64,000 nucleotides of DNA from Deinococcus hopiensis KR-140 (GCF_900176165.1 NZ_FWWU01000009.1:2296501-2360500); one strand, 5' to 3'. Positions 32,225 to 40,910 are shown, counted from the stretch's first letter. The notes: a model not told the origin generated them from the letters alone. Numbers and translations are program-made.

Positions 32225-32650
32225 ATGCGCCGCCGTCCCCTGCTCTTTCTGCTTCTGCCTGCATTGGCCCTCTTCTCCGCTGTGTACGTCACAAATGCTC
32301 GGCGGGCACAGCTGCGGGAGGGGGCGGTGTACTGCATTGCGCGGCCGGGGCAGGTGTGGGGCCTGGGGCCGGTTCCGGCTGGAGCCGCGCCCGGTTGCCC
32401 GCAAAGCCAGAGTTACCGCCGGGAAGTGCGCGAGGGCTTTTCGCGCGTGGAGCAGTATACCCTCCCGGGCTGGCGGCCCCGCGCCCTGCTGCCCGTGTTC
32501 GAGAAGGCGGGATTCGTTTCCCACCCCCTCATGAACGACAGCGGCCAGAGCTTCGCGGTGCTTCTGAACCGGGGGCCCGAACAGGTGCAGTACGCGGCGG
32601 ACCTGCAGCCAAACGGGGAAACCCTGATCGGCCTGAGCGGCAAGCCGTAG
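32225..32650 (+). CDS. Hypothetical membrane-anchored or exported protein
   Basis: I recognise no family. The 141-residue protein begins with R-R-R-P-L-L-F-L-L-L-P-A-L-A-L-F-S-A-V-Y-V, a signal anchor or signal peptide. An external domain of about 115 residues follows with two Cys (Y-C-I-A and G-C-P-Q) that could form a disulfide. Coding status is supported by TACCCT (32212-32217) ending 7 nt before the ATG and by codon use. It lies between an ArsB-like gene and the nucleoside ABC operon. Confidence 0.6.
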   Translation: MRRRPLLFLLLPALALFSAVYVTNARRAQLREGAVYCIARPGQVWGLGPVPAGAAPGCPQSQSYRREVREGFSRVEQYTLPGWRPRALLPVFEKAGFVSHPLMNDSGQSFAVLLNRGPEQVQYAADLQPNGETLIGLSGKP

Positions 32651-32746
32651 GAAATGGAGCGCGGTCCGCCGGGGGCGGCTCCATACCGTATCGTGACAAA
32701 CAACGGGAGCCTGCGCTTCCACACTCCCCTGCCCAGGACGGTGCAC

Positions 32747-34300
32747 ATGACTGACCCCTCCCCTCCCCCACCCGCCCTGCGCCTCAGCGGCATCACCAAA
32801 CGCTTTCCTGGCGTCGTTGCCAACGACGCCGTGGACCTCACCGTGCAGCCCGGCGAGGTGCTGGCCCTGCTGGGCGAGAACGGCGCGGGCAAAAGCACCC
32901 TCATTTCCATCCTCTACGGCCTGTACCAGCCCGACGAGGGCCAGATTGAGCTGAACGGCAAAGCGGTGCGGGTCACGAGTCCGGCGCAGGCGCTGCGGCT
33001 CGGGATAGGCCTGGTGCCGCAACACCCCCTGCTGGTGGCGCGGCATACCGTGGCCGAGAACCTGGCGCTGGGGGCGGGCCGTCTCCTCTTTCCGGCGAGG
33101 GGTGTGGCGGGACGGGTGCGCGAGCTCTCGGCCCGGTACGGGCTGGCGGTGGACCCGGGGGTGCGCGTCTTGGAGCTCTCGCCGGGCGAGAAGCAGAGGG
33201 TGGAGATCGTGCGGGCGCTGATGCGCGGAGCGCGGGTGCTGATTCTGGACGAACCGACGAGCGTGCTGACCCCGCAGGAGGCGGGCGCCCTGTTCGGCGT
33301 GATGCGCGAGTTGCGCGCCGATGGGCGCAGCCTGATCTTCATCTCGCACAAACTCGACGAGGTGCTGGCGGTGGCGGACCGGGTGACGGTGCTGCGCCGG
33401 GGCAAGGTGGTGGGCGGCGTGCCGACGGCGGGAGCCACCCGCGAGAGCCTGGCCGAGCTGATGGTTGGCCGGAGCGTGGATTTTACCCGCAAGCGCACGG
33501 CCTCTCCGGTGCGGGAAGCAGCGCTGCTGACGGTGCGGGAGCTGACCGCCACGGGCGCGCGCGGCCTCCCCGCGCTGCGCGGCGTGTCCTTTGACGTGCG
33601 CGCCGGGGAAGTGCTGGGCGTGGCGGGGATCGCCGGCAACGGCCAGAGCGAACTCGTGGAGGTGCTGGCCGGGCTCCATCCCTCTTCCGGCGCCGTCACG
33701 CTTGCCGGGCAGCCGCTAACGGGCGGAGCGGACGAGCGCTTTCACGCGGGGGTGGCGCACATCCCCGAAGACCGCATCCACTCGGGAACGGTCCCCACCA
33801 TGACGGTGGCCGAGAACCTGGCCCTGCGTGACTTCGCGCGTCCGCCGCTGGCCCGGGGGCTGACGCGCGACATCGCCGCCACGGACGAACGGGCCCGGCG
33901 CGAGGTGGAAGCGTACACCGTGGCGACGCCGGGCATTCATACGCCCTCGCGGCTGCTGAGCGGCGGCAACATCCAGAAGCTGATCCTGGCGCGCGAACTG
34001 AATGGCCAACCGAAACTGATCCTCGCCGTTCACCCCACCTATGGCCTGGACGTGGGGGCCACCGATCAGGTCCACCGCGTGCTACTGGAGCGTACCGAGA
34101 GCGGTGCGGGCGTGCTGCTCGTCAGCGAGGATCTGGACGAGTTGCTCAGCCTGTCGGACCGGGTGGCGGTGATGGTGGAGGGGCAACTTCTGGGTCCCTT
34201 CCCCGTTCCGGAAGTCACGCGCGAGGCGCTGGGTCTGCTGATGGGCGGCGCGCATCCCGAGCGGCACCACGCCGCTCCCCAGGGCGGGGTGCGTGCGTGA
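32747..34300 (+). CDS. Nucleoside-type ABC importer, double ATPase
   Basis: This 517-residue protein contains two ABC cassettes. The first has a complete Walker A (G-E-N-G-A-G-K-S-T), signature L-S-P-G-E-K-Q and Walker B (L-I-L-D-E-P-T). The second is degenerate (G-I-A-G-N-G-Q-S-E, L-S-G-G-N-I-Q-K, L-I-L-A-V-H-P-T), as is usual in sugar/nucleoside importers of the BMP-dependent (NupO/BmpB) type. It energises uptake by the two permeases encoded next. The GTG of the first permease overlaps its stop by 4 nt. Confidence 0.9.
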   Translation: MTDPSPPPPALRLSGITKRFPGVVANDAVDLTVQPGEVLALLGENGAGKSTLISILYGLYQPDEGQIELNGKAVRVTSPAQALRLGIGLVPQHPLLVARHTVAENLALGAGRLLFPARGVAGRVRELSARYGLAVDPGVRVLELSPGEKQRVEIVRALMRGARVLILDEPTSVLTPQEAGALFGVMRELRADGRSLIFISHKLDEVLAVADRVTVLRRGKVVGGVPTAGATRESLAELMVGRSVDFTRKRTASPVREAALLTVRELTATGARGLPALRGVSFDVRAGEVLGVAGIAGNGQSELVEVLAGLHPSSGAVTLAGQPLTGGADERFHAGVAHIPEDRIHSGTVPTMTVAENLALRDFARPPLARGLTRDIAATDERARREVEAYTVATPGIHTPSRLLSGGNIQKLILARELNGQPKLILAVHPTYGLDVGATDQVHRVLLERTESGAGVLLVSEDLDELLSLSDRVAVMVEGQLLGPFPVPEVTREALGLLMGGAHPERHHAAPQGGVRA

Positions 34301-35352
34301 GGTTCACGCCTGTCGCCACGCCTTCCCCGGCCCGCGCCACGCTCGTCACGCTGGCGGCCGTCGCCTTCGCGCTGATCGTCTGCGCGCTAATCTTCCTGGC
34401 CTACGGCGTGAGCCCGGCCGAGGTCTACGGCACCATGCTGCGTGGCACACTGGCCGATCCGGTGGGGTTGGCCGAGGTCGCCCGGCGGACCATTCCGCTG
34501 CTGCTGATCGGCTCGGGGCTGGCGCTCGCCTTCCGGGCACAGTTTTTCAACATCGGGGCGGAGGGACAGCTGCTGCTGGGCGCGGTGTTCGCGGCGGGGG
34601 TGGCCCTGTTTCTGCCGCTGCCGGGCGCTGTTCTGCTTCCGGTGATGTTCCTCGCCGGAGCCCTGGGTGGCGGGCTATGGGCGCTGATCGCGGCCGGGCT
34701 GCGCCGCCTGAATGTCAATGAGATTCTCTCCACGCTGATGCTCAACTACATCGCGGTGGCGGTGGTGACGTACCTGATCGCGGGGCCATGGAAGGGCAAG
34801 AACGTGCAGGGCTACATCTATTCGGACACCTTCCGGGAAGTGGCCTTCCTGCCCACCCTGCCGGGAACGCAGGTCCACTGGCCCACGCTGGCGCTCGGCG
34901 TGGTGGTGGCGCTGGGACTCCAGTGGGTCCTGACGCGCAGCACCTTCGGCTACGCGCTGCGGGTGGTGGGCGAGAACCCAGGCGCGGCGCGGTATGCGGG
35001 CCTGAGCGCGGCGCGGGTGGCGACCACGGTGGCGCTGATCACCGGGGGCGTGGCCGGATTGGCGGGCGCGGGCGAGGTGGCGGGCATCCATCACCGACTG
35101 CTTGAGGCGGGGCAGATCAGCCTCGGCTACGGCTTCACAGCCGTGATCGTGGCGTGGCTCGCACGGGGCAATCCGGCGTTGTGCCTGCTCACCGCTCCGC
35201 TGATGGGGATCATCCTGGCGGGGGGCGACCTGCTCAAAATCGATCTGAACATGCCTTTCCGGGTCGTGGATGTGTTTTCGGGCGTTATCCTGCTCTCCCT
35301 GATCGGCTCGGAAATCTTCGTGCGCCACCGGGTGCGGCTGGACCGCCCGTGA
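34297..35352 (+). CDS. ABC importer permease 1 (BPD_transp_2 family)
   Basis: This 351-residue protein has about nine to ten transmembrane helices and the family motif F-R-A-Q-F-F-N-I-G-A-E-G-Q near residue 78. The cytoplasmic coupling segment reads L-R-V-V-G-E-N-P-G-A-A-R-Y-A-G. This matches the first permease of BMP-type nucleoside importers (NupP-like). Its GTG start overlaps the ATPase stop, giving translational coupling, and the second permease starts 13 nt after its stop. Confidence 0.9.
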   Translation: MRFTPVATPSPARATLVTLAAVAFALIVCALIFLAYGVSPAEVYGTMLRGTLADPVGLAEVARRTIPLLLIGSGLALAFRAQFFNIGAEGQLLLGAVFAAGVALFLPLPGAVLLPVMFLAGALGGGLWALIAAGLRRLNVNEILSTLMLNYIAVAVVTYLIAGPWKGKNVQGYIYSDTFREVAFLPTLPGTQVHWPTLALGVVVALGLQWVLTRSTFGYALRVVGENPGAARYAGLSAARVATTVALITGGVAGLAGAGEVAGIHHRLLEAGQISLGYGFTAVIVAWLARGNPALCLLTAPLMGIILAGGDLLKIDLNMPFRVVDVFSGVILLSLIGSEIFVRHRVRLDRP

Positions 35353-35365
35353 TGGGAGGCAGCTA

Positions 35366-36253
35366 ATGGAACAGATCATCCTCGAAGCCCTGGCGCGGGC
35401 GCTGGCCGTCGGCACACCGCTGCTGCTCGCCTGCCTGGGCGCGATTCTCAACGAGCGCGGCGGCGTGGTAAATCTCGGCGTGGAGGGGCTGATGGCCGTA
35501 GGAGCGCTGGCCGCCTTTGCCGTGGCTTATCCGCAGGGCAACCTCTGGCTGGCGGTGGGGGCGGCCATGCTCGCGGGCGCGGCCCTGGCGGCCCTGCATG
35601 CCCTCGCCACCGTGACCCTGCGGGCCAACCAGTTTGTCAGCGGGCTGGCCCTGGCGCTGCTGGGCACAGGGGCCGCCGGACTGCTGGGCAAGAAGTTTGA
35701 GGGGATGCCGCTGTTCAACAAGGTGCCGGACTGGACGCTGGGCGGCTTTGCCCTGAGTCCCTTTACCGTCGCGGCCCTGGTGCTGGCGGCGCTCCTCGCC
35801 TTCTGGCTGGGCAGTACGCGGGGCGGCCTGACCCTCCGCTCAGTCGGCGAGAACCCGGCGGCGGCCGACGCGCTGGGCGTCAGCGTGGTGGGCGTACGCT
35901 ACGCGGCGGTGCTGGCGGGGGGGGCGCTGGCGGGTCTGGCCGGAGCGTTCCTGGCCCTCAGTTACCGCGCGTCGTGGGCAGACAACCCGACGGCTGGGCT
36001 GGGCTGGATCGCGGTGGCGCTGGTGATTTTCGTGGGGTGGCAGCCGCTGCGGGCGGTGGCTGGTGCACTGTTTTTCGGCTTCCTGTACTACCTGCAGTTC
36101 CGGCTGCAAGGCAGCAGCGCCGTTCCCACCGAAGTCTTTTCCGCCATGCCCTTCGTGCTCGTGTTGGTGGTGCTGGCCCTCGCGGGGTTGCGGGGACAGC
36201 AGGGTAACGCGCCCGCCTCGCTGGGGCGCACCTATGTGCGCGGCGAGCGCTGA
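35366..36253 (+). CDS. ABC importer permease 2 (BPD_transp_2 family)
   Basis: This 295-residue protein has about eight helices and the motif N-E-R-G-G-V-V-N-L-G-V-E-G-L near residue 30. The coupling-helix sequence is L-R-S-V-G-E-N-P-A-A-A-D-A-L-G. It is shorter than permease 1, as in other NupQ-like partners. The ATG has a good Shine-Dalgarno sequence (gggaggc). It ends 117 nt before the binding-protein gene, with a separate promoter in between. Confidence 0.9.
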   Translation: MEQIILEALARALAVGTPLLLACLGAILNERGGVVNLGVEGLMAVGALAAFAVAYPQGNLWLAVGAAMLAGAALAALHALATVTLRANQFVSGLALALLGTGAAGLLGKKFEGMPLFNKVPDWTLGGFALSPFTVAALVLAALLAFWLGSTRGGLTLRSVGENPAAADALGVSVVGVRYAAVLAGGALAGLAGAFLALSYRASWADNPTAGLGWIAVALVIFVGWQPLRAVAGALFFGFLYYLQFRLQGSSAVPTEVFSAMPFVLVLVVLALAGLRGQQGNAPASLGRTYVRGER

Positions 36254-36262
36254 GCGCCCAAC

Positions 36263-36306
36263 TGTTCATCAAGAACATGACAGAACGCAGAATATGAAGG
36301 CATACT
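36263..36306 (+). promoter_or_regulatory. Promoter and palindrome in front of the BMP-family gene
   Basis: A palindrome TGTTC-ATCAA-GAACA (36263-36277) abuts a possible -35 ATGACA (36277-36282). An 18-nt spacer leads to the -10 box CATACT (36301-36306). The binding-protein gene can thus be transcribed and controlled separately from the ATPase and permease genes. Confidence 0.5.
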
Positions 36307-36370
36307 AAAGGCAGACGTTCCCCACAACGTTCCGGTTGTTCTCCTTCTGCCTGACGTTCCATCCGGCCCC

Positions 36371-37585
36371 ATGGCCCTGAGGTCTCCTTTGAAGAACGCT
36401 GTTTCCCTGCCTGCCCTCCGCAAGACGGCCCTGACCGCCCTGCCCCTCACGCTGGCCCTACTGGGTGCGGCGAACAGCCCCGCTGCCCAGGCCCAGGGGG
36501 CGGGCAAGCTCAAGGCGTGCTTTATCTACGTCGGCCCAGTGGGCGACATCGGCTGGAGCTACGCGCACGACGAGGCCCGCAAGAAGGCGGAAAAGGCCCT
36601 GCCCTGGCTGGAGACGAAGTACGTGGAGAGCGTGCCCGAAGGCCAGGCCATGCCCGTGATTGACCGGCTGGTACGTGACAAGTGCCAGGTGATCTTCACC
36701 ACGTCCTTCGGCTTCATGGACCAGACGTACGAGGCGGCCAAGAAATACCCGAACGTGATGTTCATGCACGCCAGCGGCTTTAAGCGCCTGCCCAACATGG
36801 GCACGTATATGGCCGACTTCTACCAGCTGTACTACCTCAACGGCATGATGGCGGCGGCGGTCAGCAAGAGCGGCAAGCTGGGCTACGTGGGGGCCTTCCC
36901 TGTGCCCGAGCTCAAGCGGCACATCAGCGCCTTTGCGCTCGGTGCCCGCGCCGTGAACCCCAAAGCCACGGTCAACGTCAAGTGGATCAACGCCTGGTTC
37001 GATCCCAACAAAGCGCGTGAGGCCGCCGAAGCCCTGATCTCGGAAGGCAACGGCGCCCTGGCGTTTACCGAGGACACCGCCACGGTGGTGCAGACGGCCG
37101 CCGCACGCAAAGTGCCGTCCTTCGCGCACTACTCCCCCATGTACAAGTTCGCGCCTGACTACGTGGTCAGCGGCCAGCTCGTGCACTGGGACAAGATCTA
37201 CATCGACTTTCTGACCAAGGTGCACAGCGGCACCTACACGAACAAGAACCTGAACAAGGTGGACTACTGGAAGCTGATGCAGGGCGGCGCGGTGGAGCTC
37301 GGCACCCAGCCCGGCATGGCGATCAACCCCAAGTGGGTGCCGCAGCTCAAGGCCGCCAGGATGACGGTAGGTGGCAAGACCGTCAGCGTGTATGACCGCG
37401 TCCTGCAGCTGAAGGCCGAGATGGAGAAGGGCGGCAAGTTCGATCCCTACATGGGCCCACTCAAGGACCGCAACGGCGTTCTGCGCGTGCCTGCTGGCAA
37501 GGTCATGAGCGTGAAGGACCTGAACAACATGAGCTGGGTGGCCCCTGGCGTAACCGGACAGGTGGCCGACGAGCCGAAGAAGTAA
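36371..37585 (+). CDS. BMP-family ABC substrate-binding protein
   Basis: This 404-residue protein starts with a long signal sequence (hydrophobic core T-A-L-P-L-T-L-A-L-L-G-A-A, cleavage near A-Q-A). It has the BMP/PnrA fold: F-I-Y-V-G-P-V-G-D-I-G-W-S-Y near residue 52, F-T-T-S-F-G-F-M-D and Y-V-G-A-F-P-V-P. No lipobox is visible, so it is probably free in the envelope rather than lipid-anchored. Known members bind purine nucleosides, in keeping with the purine salvage genes here. It lies last in the operon, whereas binding-protein genes usually come first. Confidence 0.88.
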   Translation: MALRSPLKNAVSLPALRKTALTALPLTLALLGAANSPAAQAQGAGKLKACFIYVGPVGDIGWSYAHDEARKKAEKALPWLETKYVESVPEGQAMPVIDRLVRDKCQVIFTTSFGFMDQTYEAAKKYPNVMFMHASGFKRLPNMGTYMADFYQLYYLNGMMAAAVSKSGKLGYVGAFPVPELKRHISAFALGARAVNPKATVNVKWINAWFDPNKAREAAEALISEGNGALAFTEDTATVVQTAAARKVPSFAHYSPMYKFAPDYVVSGQLVHWDKIYIDFLTKVHSGTYTNKNLNKVDYWKLMQGGAVELGTQPGMAINPKWVPQLKAARMTVGGKTVSVYDRVLQLKAEMEKGGKFDPYMGPLKDRNGVLRVPAGKVMSVKDLNNMSWVAPGVTGQVADEPKK

Positions 37586-37600
37586 GGAAAAAGATTCCCC

Positions 37601-37631
37601 GCCCAGCGTGCGCATCAAGCGCACGCTGGGC
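37601..37631 (+). terminator. Hairpin after the BMP-family gene
   Basis: A perfect 13-bp stem (37601-37613 with 37619-37631) with a 5-nt loop lies 16 nt after the stop. No T-run is present. Confidence 0.6.
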
Positions 37632-37666
37632 GCGTCAGTGAGGGTTGCGGGACGCCCAGCTCAGGG

Positions 37667-38059
37667 TCACGCGGCCCCTGTTTCCGGACTTTCGGAGAAA
37701 CCCAGGAGGTATCCGTTGGGGTTCTGAACTGGAAATTCGCTGTTGCCGCTTTTCTGGTCTTCCGTGACCCGCCATTTTCCCTGGTCGTCCCGCCCAGGGG
37801 TCAGTTCACCGGCTCCAGCAGCGGCCCACTGCTGGGCACGCCGATCTCGAGGTCGGTGCCCCGGCCCAGGGGATATTTCAGCGGCCCCGCCTGCCTCCCT
37901 CCCGTGATGACGGGCAGCACCACTTGAGCGCCTTCCCACTCCAGGTAGGCAAGACCCCCGATCAGCGTCGCTGAACCCCAGTTCACCACACCAGAACTTC
38001 GGGCTCTGCTGTAAAGCCAAGGCGCCGAACTCTGGAACGAGGACATTGACTCCACCCAC
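37667..38059 (-). pseudogene. Broken glyoxalase/bleomycin-resistance (VOC) gene
   Basis: On the minus strand the pieces are collinear with VOC proteins but lie in two frames. V-L-V-P-E-F-G-A-L-A-L-Q-Q-S (38059 frame) comes first. Then comes L-A-Y-L-E-W-E-G-A-Q-V-V-L with P-L-G-R-G-T-D-L-E-I-G-V-P (other frame, ending at a stop near 37801). Last is W-R-V-T-E-D-Q-K-S-G-N-S-E-F with N-G-Y-L-L-G-F-S-E-S (first frame again). Two opposite frameshifts are needed. Bleomycin-binding and glyoxalase members have this strand order. Confidence 0.75.
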
Positions 38060-38134
38060 CGGTGTCCTGCCGTTGGCCTCGGCCGTGCCGAGTCAAAGCG
38101 TAGAGGGGCACCACGTAGGCGAGGACGCTGAGTA

Positions 38135-38273
38135 ATACGGGTTGCGTCCGTTTCGCGACCCCCCCCCCCGGAAGACCGCCCGGTTGCTTCCCTCCACACC
38201 CGGAACCCGCTTCTCTCCTGCCCGCCCTGCTCGGACGGAATCGCTCCGCAAACGGTTTAATCGGAGTCCGTAT
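38135..38273 (+). repeat. Dispersed repeat R2, copy 2
   Basis: This 139-bp copy starts ATACGG and ends CCGTAT, and aligns with 22513-22647 along its length. It contains a run of ten C (38159-38168) where copy 1 has acacac. It lies between the VOC pseudogene and the VF530-like gene. Confidence 0.88.
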
Positions 38274-38330
38274 AACACGTCAGGAACGGCATCAGCAGGA
38301 GAACACCTCGAAAGGACGCTCTCCCGAGCG

Positions 38331-38561
38331 TTACGTCTCCTCTCCCTCGCGCACCATCGCTGCGTACAGGGCCTCTACCTTTGCCCGCGCCCAGGGCGTT
38401 TTGCGCAGGAATTTAAGGCTGGAGGGCACGCTCGGATCATGCTCGAAGCAGCGGATGGGGACGCGGCGTGCCAGGCCGTCCCAGCCGTAACGGTGAGCGA
38501 GGCGCGTCACCACCATTTCGAGCGTGACGCCGTGCAGGGGGTCTTTGGAAGGTGCGGTCAT
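38331..38561 (-). CDS. VF530-family small protein (DUF2132)
   Basis: This 76-residue protein matches the VF530/DUF2132 family: D-P-L-H-G-V-T-L-E-M-V-V-T-R-L, Y-G-W-D-G-L-A and the hallmark I-R-C-F-E-H-D-P-S-V-P-S-S-L-K-F-L-R-K-T-P-type segment. The family is small and widespread, and the Vibrio fischeri member has a solved structure and was suggested to bind DNA. The cellular role is unknown. The ATG at 38561 gives the family's usual length; the longer open frame upstream is not typical. Confidence 0.82.
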   Translation of the reverse strand: MTAPSKDPLHGVTLEMVVTRLAHRYGWDGLARRVPIRCFEHDPSVPSSLKFLRKTPWARAKVEALYAAMVREGEET

Positions 38562-38636
38562 GGGGGCATGATGCGGCGGATGGCGGCGCGAGGGCAAGGC
38601 GGGGACGGGCAGGTGCGGTTGTGACAACATGGCGCG

Positions 38637-39008
38637 GTGAATGCCCTGCTTCTGCGCACCGTGCTGACCTTGGGCCTGCTGTTCGCGGTCCTGAACGTCG
38701 TGCTGACGGGACTGCAATACGGGTTCGGAAGCCTGCCGCTGCGGTTCTGGCTGGCCCAGCTCCTGCTGCTGCCCGCCATGCTGGCGCCCGCACGCATGTT
38801 TCCGCAAGCCGCCATCACGCGGCCCTACCTTCAGCGCGCGGGACTGTTCGCGCTGGGCTGGTCTGCGCCGCTGGCGGTCTACCGCCTGTCAAGCGACGCG
38901 CTGCGGCCCGACTTCGTGGCGGCGGCCTCGCTGCTCAGCCTGGGCGTGATCTGCGTGCTGTTCGGTCTGATTTTCGCGGCCCTGCGCCGCCCACCTGAGG
39001 GAGAATGA
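38637..39008 (+). CDS. Hypothetical four-helix membrane protein
   Basis: This 123-residue protein is very hydrophobic with four likely transmembrane helices (residues ~5-26, 36-54, 66-84, 93-114) and no recognised family. Leu-rich composition and absence of polar motifs give no hint of function. The GTG start lies in the divergent gap with the VF530-like gene. Its stop is only 4 nt before the phosphoesterase start, so the two are probably co-transcribed. Confidence 0.6.
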   Translation: MNALLLRTVLTLGLLFAVLNVVLTGLQYGFGSLPLRFWLAQLLLLPAMLAPARMFPQAAITRPYLQRAGLFALGWSAPLAVYRLSSDALRPDFVAAASLLSLGVICVLFGLIFAALRRPPEGE

Positions 39009-39012
39009 GCCG

Positions 39013-39747
39013 GTGAGACTCGCCATCGTCGGAGACGTTCACGGCAACAGCTTCGCGCTCTCTGCCGTACTCGAGGACGTCCGCGCCGCTTCTCCCGATC
39101 AAACCCTCAATCTCGGGGACAGCGTGTGGGGCGCGGCGGACCCGGCCGGGGCCTGGGCGCTGCAAGCCGAACACGCACCCCCTACCGTCCGCGGCAACAC
39201 CGACGAGCGCGTGGCGGGGTTGCGCGAAGGCAAGGCCGGGATGCGGGCATGGCTGCTCGGTCAGTTGCCGGGGGACGTGCCTGCGCGGCTCGGCGCGCTG
39301 CCGACTTTCGCGGACGTGGCGAGCGGTGAAGTGCGCGTCTGCCACGGCAGCCCCCGCAGTCCCTGGGAAGACCTGCTGCTGACCGAGGAGCAAACGGAGG
39401 AAGGCGAGCGCACCCGGCCCGCCCACTTCTCGGAAATCCGCGAGCGGCTCGGCGACTTCACATATGAGGCCGGAGGCCGCTTTTGCGTCGTCGGCCACAC
39501 CCACCACGAGATGCTGAGCGTGGTGAACGGCGTGACGGTGGTGAACGCCGGACCAGTCAGCCGTCAGAAGGACCGATTGCCGCTGGCCCGCTGGGTGCTC
39601 CTGACGCGCCGGCGGGGCCTGTGGCGCGCCGAGTTTCGCCGCACGCCCTACGACGCAGGGGAAGCCGCGGCGTGGGCGAGGGCAAATGCACCTGAGGGGA
39701 TGGCAGAGCACGAGGCCCGCTGGTTGCTGGAGGGCCGCGAACCTTGA
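39013..39747 (+). CDS. Calcineurin-like metallophosphoesterase (YfcE-like)
   Basis: This 244-residue protein has the metallophosphoesterase motifs in order: I-V-G-D-V-H-G-N (residues 5-12), L-G-D-S-V-W-G (35-41), V-R-G-N-T-D-E, V-C-H-G-S-P and V-V-G-H-T-H-H. These bind two metal ions and cleave phosphodiesters or phosphoproteins. The substrate is unknown. The GTG start follows the membrane-protein stop by 4 nt. Its own 3' end abuts a broken phosphatase gene. Confidence 0.88.
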   Translation: MRLAIVGDVHGNSFALSAVLEDVRAASPDQTLNLGDSVWGAADPAGAWALQAEHAPPTVRGNTDERVAGLREGKAGMRAWLLGQLPGDVPARLGALPTFADVASGEVRVCHGSPRSPWEDLLLTEEQTEEGERTRPAHFSEIRERLGDFTYEAGGRFCVVGHTHHEMLSVVNGVTVVNAGPVSRQKDRLPLARWVLLTRRRGLWRAEFRRTPYDAGEAAAWARANAPEGMAEHEARWLLEGREP

Positions 39748-40110
39748 GCCGCCCCTTGCGGGGGTCTTCGTCGGCACGCAGAACAAGCGCCGCAGCCCAA
39801 CGGCGGAACTGATGTTCCGGGAAGATCTCGACTGGGAGGTGGCGGCAGCAGGTACGGCGCGCGACGCTGCGGCGCCCCTGACGCGGGACCTGCTGGAGTG
39901 GGCGGACGCGGCGCGGCCGTCTGTATGGAAAAGCGCCACCGCGACTGGATCAGGGTCAGGCTCAGAGACGCACTCCCCGGTGACCGCCTGCTTACCCTCG
40001 GCATTCCCGACGACTACGAAGTCATGGACCCTGATCTGGTGGCGTTGCTGGCCCGGCGGGTGCCGGGGCGACTGAAGGGCATTTTCCCCGGAATTAAGCC
40101 CTGCGCCGTA
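39744..40110 (+). pseudogene. Broken low-molecular-weight protein tyrosine phosphatase
   Basis: Two frames together give an LMW-PTP-like protein: V-F-V-G-T-Q-N-K-R-R-S-P-T-A-E then A-A-A-G-T-A-R-D-A and L-L-E-W-A-D-A in one frame. M-E-K-R-H-R-D-W, L-G-I-P-D-D-Y-E-V-M-D-P-D-L and V-P-G-R-L follow in another. The catalytic cysteine of the C-x5-R loop is glycine (GGC at 39773-39775; TGC expected). No start codon sits where one is needed, and a frameshift lies near 39905-39925. The 3' end runs into the META-domain gene. Confidence 0.72.
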
Positions 40111-40864
40111 ATTCGATCTGGCCCGCCGGGCCCCCGAGCCTCAAGGTCTCCCCCTTCAACACGACTTCCAGAGGGGCGGACAGGGCGCGCAGCAAGGCCG
40201 CTTCCTGGGTCATCTGTTCCGGCGCGCACAGCATACGGGTCACGCCCAAGGGGCCAGCGGTCAGCAGACCTTCGGCGAGGGTGGCCGAGCCGCTCAACCG
40301 GTTGCAGCCCGCCTGGCCGCTCAGGCGCAGTGGCTGGCCGCTCCCACCTTCCCCAAAGGTCAGCTCGGCAGGCGAGGCGAGGGGGACGCTGTGGCCGTCC
40401 GCCTCCAGCCGCACGACCGTCCAGGTGCCGCCCAGGTCCATGTTCACCTCGGGAGAACTGGGAGCGGGTCTGAAAACGAGCCGGTTTGCCTTGTCCGCAA
40501 AGAGGGTGAGGGTCGCTCCCCGAAGCTCGAAGCTCCGGACCTGACCCATGAGGGTGACGAAGCGGTCTTCCAACCCATCGAGAAAATCTGGGCAGGCGCG
40601 GCGGGTGGTCAGCAGGGGCGTGAAGCGCAACGTGTTCGCCCGCGTCACAAACCGGCTGCGGTAGGCGTTGCAGCCCGTGCTCCCGGCAGCATCTCTCCCT
40701 TCCAGCCGCAGCGTTACGGGTGGGGCAAGGCGGCCTGGCGAGGTGAGGCGCCCGCCGTCCGTCAGGGCCGTCAGGGTCCAGACGGTGCCCGTCAGGAACG
40801 GTGTGGGGGAAGTGTTGCCGCCCTGCAGGGCGAGGGCGGTCAGACCAGCGAGGGAAAGCGGCAT
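40094..40864 (-). CDS. Exported protein with two META (HslJ-like) domains
   Basis: This 256-residue protein has a short hydrophobic N-terminus (M-P-L-S-L-A-G-L-T-A-L-A-L-Q-G) and two META domains at about residues 20-135 and 140-250. Each is recognisable by a G-T-W/G-T-V-W-T strand and the G-C-N motif (G-S-T-G-C-N-A-Y and Q-A-G-C-N-R-L). HslJ in E. coli is an outer-membrane or periplasmic protein linked to novobiocin and heat stress; the biochemical role is unclear. The ATG has both TACAAC and a GGAGGT Shine-Dalgarno sequence upstream. Confidence 0.82.
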   Translation of the reverse strand: MPLSLAGLTALALQGGNTSPTPFLTGTVWTLTALTDGGRLTSPGRLAPPVTLRLEGRDAAGSTGCNAYRSRFVTRANTLRFTPLLTTRRACPDFLDGLEDRFVTLMGQVRSFELRGATLTLFADKANRLVFRPAPSSPEVNMDLGGTWTVVRLEADGHSVPLASPAELTFGEGGSGQPLRLSGQAGCNRLSGSATLAEGLLTAGPLGVTRMLCAPEQMTQEAALLRALSAPLEVVLKGETLRLGGPAGQIELRRRA

Positions 40865-40910
40865 CGGACCTCCGTTGTATCCGCTGCCCCTGACGGGGAG
40901 ATGAACGGGC

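Noticed and set aside
38160..38170. Run of C in repeat R2 copy 2 as a phase-variation tract
   Set aside because: It lies in a non-coding repeat, not in a gene or promoter, so slippage would have no obvious effect.
39898..40473. 191-codon frame as a separate new gene
   Set aside because: Its first part is the second half of the broken LMW-PTP gene and the rest is antisense to the META-domain gene.
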